Shown here one piece after another: positions 9,123-18,185 of a DNA stretch of 25,224 bases. A model generated the notes under the pieces. The model saw only the letters and a program-made list of their open reading frames with translations. It searched no databases and was not told where the DNA came from. The stretch is from positions 1 to 25,224 of the forward strand of contig LSSN01000292.1 in assembly GCA_001970855.1 (NCBI GenBank), read 5' to 3'. Within the stretch, counting starts at the first letter, position 1; the number at the start of each line of letters is the position of its first letter. Both the position numbers and the translations under genes were made by a program. The DNA comes from Smittium culicis (Eukaryota > Kickxellomycota > Harpellomycetes > Harpellales > Legeriomycetaceae).

Positions 9123-11667
9123 ATGACAGACTCCACTGAAAAAAGATCTCGATCTAATTGTAAGCCATACCCCTTTTACTACACCTTACATATGCAATAT
9201 TACCAACACTTCATCCCGTTTTTCTCATTTTCTTATCTTATCCGCGTTGCACTTAGCATCAAGCTCTTCTCATAGCGAGGAATCCGACCACTCTCAATTA
9301 TTAAAAAAATCTAAAGATCTATACCTCGACTCTGTCGACAGATCATGCCTCGATTTCGATTTTGAAAAGATATGTTCCGTCACTTTATCCGATCAAAATG
9401 TTTACTCCTGCCTTGTTTGCGGTCAATATTACCAAGGTATTTCATTTATTCCCACGCTCTTCATTTCCTTCTCTTTTTTATCTAACACTGCCCCCCCTCC
9501 CCTCATCTTGCCATACTTTCTACAAGTTTCTATATTTAACACATCACTCATACACTTTTTTTTTTTTTTTTTTTTTGGAAAATACTAGGAAGAGGCATAA
9601 GATCACAAGCTTATTTACACAGTATAAATGAAAACCACAAAGTTTTTATTAAGCTCTCATCCCTAAAGGTTTTTTCCTGCTTATACACAAATCTTTTTCT
9701 TTAAAGCATTTTTTTAATTCTCATTTGTTCCCTTTCTTTTTCTTTGATAGGTTTACATCTTACCCGAAAACTACGAGGTTTTTGATGAATCCTTCAACGA
9801 TATAAAAGTATTCTTCGCTTATATTTCTCCCTGCCTTTAACCATCACCTTTTCATGATAATCATATCTTAACTATATTCCTCTTTATTTTTTTAGGCTGT
9901 TATTGATCCACGATATACAGAACAGGATGTGCTATCTCTAGACAAAACATATTCAATCTCTTATGATTTAAATAGGTCCAAGTACCGCCCTGGATTTGTT
10001 GGCTTAAACAACATTAAAGCAAACGACTATATTAACGTAATCATCCAAGCTTTAGCCCACATACCAATAATAAGAAACATGCTTCTCTTATACCCTAATT
10101 CTACTACCCCAGCCCCTATCAGTTCATCTGAACCAAATAACAATAATATAAATACCAATCATAAAACTATTTCCCACCCACCATCTAAAAAAATTCATCC
10201 CCAAAATTCTGAACTTTTGTCTAGATTCTCTCTTCTAGTCCGCAAAATGTGGCACAAAAATTCTTTCAAATCACACGTCAGTCCCCATGAACTAATTCAG
10301 GAAATCACAAATAGAAGCAACAAAGCTTTTCGCCTCGACGCCCAAGGCGATGCCTTCGAATTCCTCACCTGGTTCTTAAACTCTATCCATTTTGATCTAA
10401 TTAAATCCGCTAACTACAACTCTGCTCCCAAAAACAAAAAGTCTAAACTCAAATCCAAGTCTAAACATTCAATCATTCACTCAGCTTTCCAGGGCTCTGT
10501 TAAAGTAATAAGCCAAGACATCAACTTTGTTAAAGTAAGGAGCTACCAAGAGGACCCTTTAGAAATCGACGAAGAAAATGGTTAGTTGCTCTTAAAAAAA
10601 ATTACCCCTTGCCACTTTCATTTCCCCTCCTATTTCGCCCTCATAGCTATTTTTAAATAATATTAACCCTAGCTTTTTAACTCGCACTTTTTTTTTTTCT
10701 TATAGAAATAACCACAAAAATTAGCCCATTTTTAACACTTGGGCTTGATTTACCTCCTCCCCCCTTGTTCAGAAAAGAAGACGATACTGTAATCCCTCAA
10801 ACCTCTCTCATGACTCTACTAAAAAAATATAACGGCTCTCATGTCACCGTAAGCTTATTTAATCTATCCCTTGTTCTTTCCGCATATTCACCTTTTTACT
10901 AAACTATAAATCTTTGCCAGTTTTGATCTTTATTTTTTTTTAACTTCTGGCACTTTAAAGGTAGCAACATATTATACTCAAAATATTTTCTAATGTTTCT
11001 TTTTTTTTTTTAGGAATTAAAAGACCAGGCAAAAATATATGAAATACTGGAATTACCAAAATATTTAATTATCCACATTAAACGGTTTGTCAAAAACAAC
11101 TTTACCTTAGAAAAGAACCCAACCATCGTAAATTCAAGCATCAAAAATGTTGCTTTTGGCGACTTGATCAAAAACACTTCAAGCTCTGCTCTCGCCTCAG
11201 ATAAAAGCAGGTTGTTTGATTTAATAGTAAATATCACGTACGAAGGAAACTCGTCGGTTATCCAAGACAGCGAGTCACAATCGTCCTCCAACTTCTACAA
11301 CGGCTCCGGAAATTCTTCAAGCAAGAAAAAATCTGTCGTCGGATCCACTGGCTCGGGCCTGGTAATGAAATCGTCTGCCAAAATACCATCCGCACTGCCA
11401 ACAACAAGCTCGAGCTTACCCGGCGAAAAAAACTCCGACTTGTCAGCAAACAACTTTTCATTCTCCAAGCCAACGCCCGAGTTTGCTAACAATGACTCGA
11501 AAGCCTCAGCGACCGTTCTCCCGCTATCTGGCCGCTACGTCTGCCACGTCAATGACAAATCGACTGATCAGTGGTACAGCATCAACGACCTCATCGTCGA
11601 ACCCATCAACCCGCAGATGATCTTTTTGCCAGAATCGTACATCCAGATCTGGGAAAGAAAGGACTAA
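9123..11667 (+). CDS. SAD1/USP39-like: USP39/Sad1-family U4/U6.U5 tri-snRNP factor (inactive ubiquitin protease fold), 7 exons
   Basis: Homologues are needed for tri-snRNP assembly or stability in pre-mRNA splicing. The exon model 9123-9159, 9257-9436, 9589-9668, 9751-9807, 9896-10580, 10706-10848, 11014-11667 keeps the frame throughout and gives 611 residues (human USP39 is 565). A degenerate UBP zinc finger comes first: CLVCGQYYQGRG with Cys64 and Cys67, His83 and His89. The USP-like domain follows. At the catalytic Cys position of GLNNIKANDYIN stands Asp162, and the His region reads DQWY instead of GHY, so it should not cleave ubiquitin, as in USP39. HIKRFVKNNF (415-424), KNPTIVN and the C-terminal SYIQIWERKD are strongly conserved. 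Family insertions here are an Asn/Pro/Ser-rich loop in exon 5 and a Ser-rich segment of about 85 residues in exon 7. Exon borders are inferred from frame and GT-AG sites; the intron 3 donor (GTTTTT) is weak. Confidence 0.93.
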
Positions 11668-11754
11668 ATATACCGCTGTTACACCCTTCCTCCTCCTTTC
11701 TACTTTATTGTTTTATACGTATACTTAGTTTAGAAAGTTGTGTTGCAAAAAAAA

Positions 11755-11760
11755 AATAAA
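11755..11760 (+). terminator. Polyadenylation signal AATAAA after the USP39-like gene
   Basis: AATAAA lies 88 bases after the stop codon at 11667, inside an A-rich run. Position fits a fungal 3' end, but the base composition makes chance matches common. Confidence 0.35.
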
Positions 11761-11860
11761 AAAATTATCTTGTAATCCTTTTTTTTTTTGTGGTATAAAA
11801 AATATCAAGTGATGTCATGCCAACCAATCAAAAAAAATTTTTTTTTTTTTTTGTAAAGCA

Positions 11861-12395
11861 CTATTTAAGAGATTTACTTTTCAAGACATGATTGTACTTT
11901 ATTTCATTACTATTCAAGTTAAACTAAAGTAGAAAATAAATTTAAAAAATAAAGTTATTTTTATTATATTATCTATTCGTATTCGAGTATAAACATGACA
12001 AATAAAAAAAATAGAAGGTGGTTGAGGAGATTGTGAACGTGATTGTGATTGTAGTAGAGATCACTCTTTAGGCGGGATGTACGAAAATTGGTTGAACAGC
12101 ACGCCGGCAGGACCTGATAACCCCTGCTGCGATTTGAACGATTCGATTAGATTCTTCACCATATTCGTCTCAATATCCACATCAGAATCATCCTCGCTGC
12201 CACTACCACTGCCACTGTCATCGCCATCTGAAAACTCCTCTTCGTTGGAGCTAATCTCGTCGCTATTTATGCCGCCAATTCTGCCTAAGCCTTCAGAACC
12301 ACCTTTCGCTTTATTGTCGTCTGTTAACAAGTCGGCATTTTTATGGCTGCTGTCATCTGCATCTGGTTGCTCGCCTTGACTTGCGCTCTCTGCTT
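11861..12395. repeat. Left copy of an exact 535-bp duplication, ending at the gap edge
   Basis: Identical by eye to 12623-13157 (offset 762). The copy stops exactly where the N run begins. It carries the 3' end of the Ecd-like gene plus 200 bases beyond its stop codon. Most likely an unmerged contig overlap rather than a biological repeat. Confidence 0.93.
12061..12395 (-). pseudogene. Duplicated 3' end of the Ecd/SGT1-like gene, cut by the gap
   Basis: The last 335 coding bases of the Ecd-like gene, including its stop codon, are present a second time without any difference. The frame runs into the N gap at 12395 and has no start. Because the copy is bounded by the gap, it is best regarded as an assembly artefact and not a real gene fragment. 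Confidence 0.85.
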
Positions 12396-12622
12396 NNNNN
12401 NNNNNNNNNNNNNNNNNNNNNNNNNNNNNNNNNNNNNNNNNNNNNNNNNNNNNNNNNNNNNNNNNNNNNNNNNNNNNNNNNNNNNNNNNNNNNNNNNNNN
12501 NNNNNNNNNNNNNNNNNNNNNNNNNNNNNNNNNNNNNNNNNNNNNNNNNNNNNNNNNNNNNNNNNNNNNNNNNNNNNNNNNNNNNNNNNNNNNNNNNNNN
12601 NNNNNNNNNNNNNNNNNNNNNN
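12396..12622. other. Assembly gap, 227 N
   Basis: A run of undetermined bases. The flanking duplication suggests that no sequence is really missing and that the two contigs overlap by 535 bases. Confidence 0.98.
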
Positions 12623-13157
12623 CTATTTAAGAGATTTACTTTTCAAGACATGATTGTACTTTATTTCATTACTATTCAAGTTAAACTAAAGTAGAAAATA
12701 AATTTAAAAAATAAAGTTATTTTTATTATATTATCTATTCGTATTCGAGTATAAACATGACAAATAAAAAAAATAGAAGGTGGTTGAGGAGATTGTGAAC
12801 GTGATTGTGATTGTAGTAGAGATCACTCTTTAGGCGGGATGTACGAAAATTGGTTGAACAGCACGCCGGCAGGACCTGATAACCCCTGCTGCGATTTGAA
12901 CGATTCGATTAGATTCTTCACCATATTCGTCTCAATATCCACATCAGAATCATCCTCGCTGCCACTACCACTGCCACTGTCATCGCCATCTGAAAACTCC
13001 TCTTCGTTGGAGCTAATCTCGTCGCTATTTATGCCGCCAATTCTGCCTAAGCCTTCAGAACCACCTTTCGCTTTATTGTCGTCTGTTAACAAGTCGGCAT
13101 TTTTATGGCTGCTGTCATCTGCATCTGGTTGCTCGCCTTGACTTGCGCTCTCTGCTT
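12623..13157. repeat. Right copy of the exact 535-bp duplication, starting at the gap edge
   Basis: Begins on the first base after the N run and matches 11861-12395. Beyond 13157 the sequence continues into the rest of the Ecd-like gene, so this is the copy that belongs to the intact gene. Confidence 0.93.
12722..12727 (-). terminator. Polyadenylation signal AATAAA after the Ecd-like gene
   Basis: On the minus strand AATAAA lies about 96 bases after the stop codon at 12823. The same site recurs in the duplicated copy. Weak evidence because of base composition. Confidence 0.3.
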
Positions 13158-15794
13158 CTTTCGAACTGTGGCGATACTTGTCACCGATTTTAAATTTACT
13201 ATCGTGACAAGAAATATCGCCAGTATTGTCTAGACTTTCGCCGTCTATGCTTCCTGAAAAAGCAACTTTAGATCCCGCATTTTCGCCGCCACTGCTCATA
13301 AACGCTTGTATCACATCGTCGCTATCCCCTGAATACCCAAGCAGATTCGATATGTTTTCAAAAACCGAACTAGGCTCAAAATCAATCTCGTCATCTGACC
13401 CCTCATCAACATAATCTTCATCTCCATTCCCAAAAGCGCTGAGATTATCGTCTTCTCCCGAATCAAGGTCCTCTATGTCTGCATTGGTGCTATTGTAGTC
13501 CTTGTTTACCAGCTCAGCTCCAAGATAACTCGATTCAGAATTCAAAAACGACTTGATGCTGTACATAGCCTCTTTCAATCTATCTGCTGACTGCATTTCC
13601 TCGTTTGTAAATCTATCTTCTCCCTCCAATCCACTTGGTAATTCTAGATCTTCTCCTTCGCTGAACGCTGAAGCTTTACTAAATATCTACAATTGAAGAG
13701 CGATTGAGAATAATAAAAAAAAAAAAACAAAAGATAAAATTACTGTACATAGACATTAATTTTGAATGTGTTAAACAATAAAAAAAAATCGTTACATCAT
13801 CCTTATTCATTGAATCTTGAGTCGACGAAAGTAACGATTCTAAGTTTTCAGAGCTAACAACCATCCAGCTATCGTCATCTTCTACTTTTGTCTCGTCGCT
13901 GCTTATTGACTTTATGTCTATGTTCTTATCAATAAAATCGATTATTTCTTTTGAAAGCAAGTTCGATAAAACCTCGGAATCTAGATCATCCTTGCTTTTT
14001 CTAATTCACGCAAGTTTTATTATAAAAATATATATAAAATTTTTAGTAATTTAATTTCAAGTAACTATGAGCGGAATTTATATTTATTTAACTAACCTAA
14101 TATTATTATGGAAATTTATTAGTGATTTTCTTTTTTCTTTTTTGAGGCTATTTTGGAGCTTGGGACTTTCAGGTAGAGATCCGCATTTAACCTCCAGAGT
14201 TGAATTCACAAATGTAGAAATTTGATCTATAAGTTTGGCCTATTTATTGCGGAATTCATTGAAATACGCGTTAGATTGAGATAATAATAAAAAAAAAGAA
14301 ATAATTTACATAGATTTGTAAACGAAATTGTAAAGAAAATAAATAAAAATTACATCAGCCTTGATTTTTTTTGCACTGTTGTATAAAATTTCTAGACCGC
14401 AAGTCTATATAATTTTTAAAATGGTGAAATATACTAGTTAGTCGAAAAAATCAAATAAAAGTATAAATTTTGTTAGCTGTCAGAATTTTTTACTATTTTA
14501 ACTCCCAAGTCGAATGCTTTAAAATCTGGTTCATGGGGTAAAACGCTTGGGAATATTTGAGGAGGAATAAACTCTTGTGAGGCCAGTTTTGCAAATTGAA
14601 CTTTATTAAATGATACCAATCGTTTGATTTTATTCTCGCTTCCAAAGAAATTCATACTTTGGCAATGCTAGAAAAAGTTAGTAGATATACAAATTAGCTT
14701 TAGAAAAATTTTCAGTTAAATTTGAGTAATTTTTGGAGCCAAGTATATAGTATTTACCCTTAAAGATATAGGGTCTCTTGAATAAAAGCTGTTAACTGCT
14801 GAAGATATCAGTTGAGGATAAATGTCTAAAGCTAACGCAGCCTTCTCAGTGAGTAGGCAATAGCCATTATGCATTAAGTAGCGAATATTGCCCGGAAAAC
14901 TGCACAATATAAAAAAAGACACAAAAAAATAAAGTTTAGAGATGGTTTAATAAATGTAGAAATAATCCAGAGATATTTTTTCCTACTTGTTTATCTTTTC
15001 AAAAATCTTTTCAGTAACTGGTAAAGACAAAGTAATAATATTATTGTCTCTAATGATATTGAGTGCATTGTTTATTGTAGGCATATCTGGACTGATGCTT
15101 GCGGGTATTATGTGTATCTTTCCATCATATAAAAAAACCTAATTCAACCCTGAATAAGTAAAATTATCAATGTTCAAAAAAATGAAAAGAGCAATAAAAT
15201 TGAAAGAAAAATAATTACCCTATTTTTACTATTTTCAGGAGTTAGCCAAGTAGGAATTTCTAGTGCAGATTCAGCCAGAATAAAATCGCCATCATTGTCA
15301 CTTACGCTATAAATTATACACAGGAATTATGCAAGAAATGTATATATATATGTCAATAAATAGATTACCAAATAACGATTTTTTGAAATTCTTTAGATAT
15401 CTGGAATAAAATCCAGACCATTAGCCATTCGTCCTGCATAGAGTCGCCAAAAAAAACGGTTCCTGTGATGGAAGGCGGTTCTACAATAGTTTAAAACTTT
15501 CAAGATTAGTAAAATATAAGGCATTAATAAAATAAGATAACACGCTAAAGCGTCTATTATAAAGTATGTACCATTTTTTGATATTTTTTTTCTGAAAATC
15601 ATACTATCTTGATTCCAAATAAACCCTAGTATCTTTTCTTCTACATATTCGTAAAGTTTAAGCTGTAAATCATCCAAGATATTTTCGTATGTGGATATTC
15701 GACCTTCGAATGGAGTGTTTGGTAAATCTTCTATGTAGGGAAACAAAGTGTAGTTTATAAAGTTTCCTTCATATTTATTCAAATCTTCAAACAT
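12823..15794 (-). CDS. ECD/SGT1-like: Ecdysoneless/SGT1-family protein, 10 exons
   Basis: Exons on the minus strand: 15794-15572, 15462-15369, 15306-15219, 15138-14987, 14899-14758, 14667-14494, 14404-14354, 14239-14097, 14000-13796, 13686-12823. All phases agree and the product is 711 residues (human ECD is 644). Matches to the family run in order: GFIWNQDSMIF near the start; GDSMQDEWLMVWIL; VSDNDGDFILAESALEIPTW; PENSKNRVFLYDGKIHIIPA; NSFYSRDPISLR; a QEFIPPQIF block; GLEILYNSAKK; DDSWMVVSSENLESLL; an acidic Ser/Asp-rich stretch; and the end motif ESFKSQQGLSGPAGVLF. Human ECD is linked to the R2TP chaperone and to PRPF8/U5 snRNP biogenesis; fungal relatives were named for suppression of gcr mutants. 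Introns are 62-114 bp with variable donors. The gene is convergent with the USP39-like gene; its 3' end is duplicated across the gap. Confidence 0.92.
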
Positions 15795-16242
15795 TTCGTA
15801 TCGTTATAACAAAAGTGCCGTCGTCAATGGCTAGAAATATAAGGTTTTAAAACAGCTGTTTGTTTTAATGAATATCAGATATTGTTAATAATTCAGTAAA
15901 TATGTTGATAAATATGTATTTGATATGCTTAAAAATCTAAAAAAAAAAATAATTCATTCAGGCTTTCATTGTACTATAAACTTTTAAAGTGATGAGCCAA
16001 TGATTAAAGCTTTCTCTATTGATCGCATCTTCCAAACTTTTTATTTGCTAATTACTTGTTAAAGTTAAGACTATAATAATTTCTAAACAAGTCGCAGTTA
16101 TTTTTTTAGTCGCTCTTTTATTTAATGAAATAGAATACAGAGTTCTAGTTGGTAGAAAAAAAAAGAAGTGCCTTACTAGATTTTATTAGAATAATTATGA
16201 TTAATTTTTCAAGGTTATCCTGGCTTGATAAAAAGCCATTAG
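15795..16242. other. AT-rich region upstream of the Ecd-like gene
   Basis: About 450 bases that must hold the promoter of the Ecd-like gene. No convincing regulatory motif or ORF was seen. Some of it may belong to the decayed element that follows. Confidence 0.45.
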
Positions 16243-16602
16243 ATTTATATTAGAACCCAGGCTTTTTTAGAATTAAAAGACTTTGATATTGAACATGGTT
16301 GTTTCAAAAGGCCTATAGTCATTATTTTCCATTTTACAAAGAGGCTTACATCAGCTAAATATGTTTTTGACAGATATAATTATTCTCTAGCTCTATGGAC
16401 TTTCTAAATTGCTAGTACACTTTGAGCTTTGATCTATGGAAACTTTTTTTTTTTGGAATATATTTACGCAATTAAACACTTAACTTTCTAAACCCATAAT
16501 TACCATTGTGTTTTTTAGATCCAATTCTCGTTAACGAAATATATAGTCAGTTTCCAAGGATTTTTTTCTCTATATGATCGAGCTATATCAGCTTTTTTAT
16601 TT
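16243..16602 (+). pseudogene. Decayed Ty3/Gypsy-type RNase H fragment (tentative)
   Basis: One plus-strand frame over 360 bases, broken by stops at 16405, 16423, 16489 and 16516, resembles the RNase H region of Gypsy polyproteins. KRPIVIIFHFTKRLTSAKY followed by FDRYNYSLALWTF parallels the family pattern of Pro-Ile, a Lys-Arg-Leu-Thr-x-Ala-Glu-Tyr turn and a Leu-Ala-Leu helix. Later IYGNFFFLEY and IQFSLTKYIVSFQG parallel the YGxxF and the Arg-Trp-Ile-x-x-Leu segments, with a TAG where the Trp would be. The frame stays in register throughout. All stops are reachable by single C-to-T or G-to-A changes. Family call is by eye, without a search. Confidence 0.4.
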
Positions 16603-16605
16603 TGA

Positions 16606-17628
16606 TTTATCACTAATAAAATGTGAAAATATATATATTGGGGTTTTGTATGACCATTTCACAGACATTATATTTAATTGTTAAATATTCTATTGACTAT
16701 CCATTAAAATTTTAATATTTTTTTTATTAATATATTCATTATGTATAAAATGATACCTAACTATTTTCCAAAGCATGTTGCTTTCACTGATTTAAATTCA
16801 AAGCACTCATTAATCATTTTTATGAGGCGGTTTAAAAAAGTAAAAAAATAAAGTATAGTTGAGCCAGTTACTTGAATGATTAGAACTTGATTTGAATTAA
16901 CGTACATTTTCAAGGTGCATTCAATTAAAAAATATACATATTAAATCTTGTGAAGTGTAGAACTCAAAGTGGTTAGAATTTTAAATTACATATTTACAGG
17001 TACAAATCTTTATTATCGTATTCAAAAGACAATTATATGGATACAAAAATAGATATGTACCACAAATAAATCTTATCTTGTGAACTGAGTAATAAAAATA
17101 AGCATGTTTACATCTAATATACATACCAAGGCTGAATCCATTACAATTAACTCGAAATAAAATGTCTATAGTTAATAAAATTTTCTTAGATCAATAATCT
17201 AAAATTTTGAAAATAATAGAGCGCTGATGGTGGACAGGTATATACTTTGTTTTCATATTTTAAAAATTTTCAAATATTTTTAATAAAATTGATTTGGCAA
17301 ATATAAATAAATTAGTTTTATCAAATATGCTCGATAGATCTAAATAAATTTTTTATATTAAAAAGATAACTAGTGCCCGAAAGTAATGTCAAAATTATAA
17401 AACAAAACTATTCAGTTCAGTTAGACAATTATCTGATGCTATTCTACTATTTATTTTAAATGAAATGGTTGTATAAAGAAGAAAAAAGAAAGGGGGATCG
17501 ATATATCGGAAATTGAATCTAAGTCTTAGGTAATTCTCGGAAATAAGACGAATGAGTTAAATTGTATTTTTTTAGAGGACTCATTACAATCCTAATCTCA
17601 AGCAAAGAAATAAAAAATTTTCTTAGAA
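16606..17628. other. AT-rich intergenic region
   Basis: About 1 kb with no supported gene or RNA. It may include further eroded remains of the Gypsy-like element, but I could not read them. Confidence 0.5.
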
Positions 17629-18185
17629 TTATATTTTGTCGATAGTTCCTCTATCACGCAATTCTTGCTTTTCCTCTGGTGATAAAGACCAAAAATCTCT
17701 TTTTTTCTGATTGTAAAAATTTCTAATCTGTTGCAGTCATGAATAAAAATAAATACTTTAGTATCAGGAATAAGTAGCAATAATACAAAAGTACAAAAAT
17801 ATAAAATAACAGGAAAGCTTACTCCTGAGTATATATGATCTTCAGTTTCGAATTTATGGAAAAGCACTACATAAAAGGTCCCAGCTAATACAAAAGATAT
17901 TTATTTAATACGAGATACATTTGAAACTTAAAATAATGAGAATATAATAACTCGTTAAAAATAATCCTGAAAAAAACGATGAATTATTTTTAAAAATATA
18001 GATAAATAAACAGAATTACCAGCCATCGAGAGATAAGTAAACAGTTCAAATCTTCGGAAATTTGCTCTAGGTGGTCGTTCAGCGATCATATCAACTCTCC
18101 TTCGAAATTTGTTTATTGAATCCTGGTCAAGCCTGGGTTTTCTTGTTTTCCAATGTGATTTTGAATGTTCAGGATTTTTAAACAT
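17629..18185 (-). CDS. Small single-pass membrane protein, 3 exons, unrecognised
   Basis: Exons 18185-18020, 17884-17823 and 17727-17629 join in frame to give 108 residues. Donors are GTAATT and GTAAGC; acceptors end TATTAG and CAACAG. In-frame stops lie just upstream of the ATG, so the start is well bounded. The N-terminal 45 residues are basic (KSHWKTRKPR, KFRRRVDM, RANFRRFE). One hydrophobic segment follows (ELFTYLSMAAGTFYVVLF, about 47-64), then FETEDHIYSG and a charged tail KKRDFWSLSPEEKQELRDRG. The layout resembles small mitochondrial inner-membrane assembly factors of the Pet100 kind, but similarity is only general and I do not assign it. No single exon exceeds 56 codons of coding sequence. 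Consistent phases at both introns and a codon pattern unlike chance support a real gene. Confidence 0.68.

Noticed and set aside
11010..11492. Minus-strand ORFs over the last exon of the USP39-like gene
   Set aside because: The plus strand here encodes highly conserved USP39 motifs.
12077..12379. Plus-strand 100-codon ORF found twice (also 12839-13141)
   Set aside because: Complement of the acidic, Ser/Asp-rich Ecd C-terminus; the second occurrence comes from the gap-associated duplication.
12343..12653. ORFs running through the N gap
   Set aside because: They consist mainly of undetermined bases.
12061..13157. Recent tandem gene duplication of the Ecd 3' end
   Set aside because: Both repeat borders coincide with the gap edges and the copies are identical, which fits an unmerged contig overlap better.
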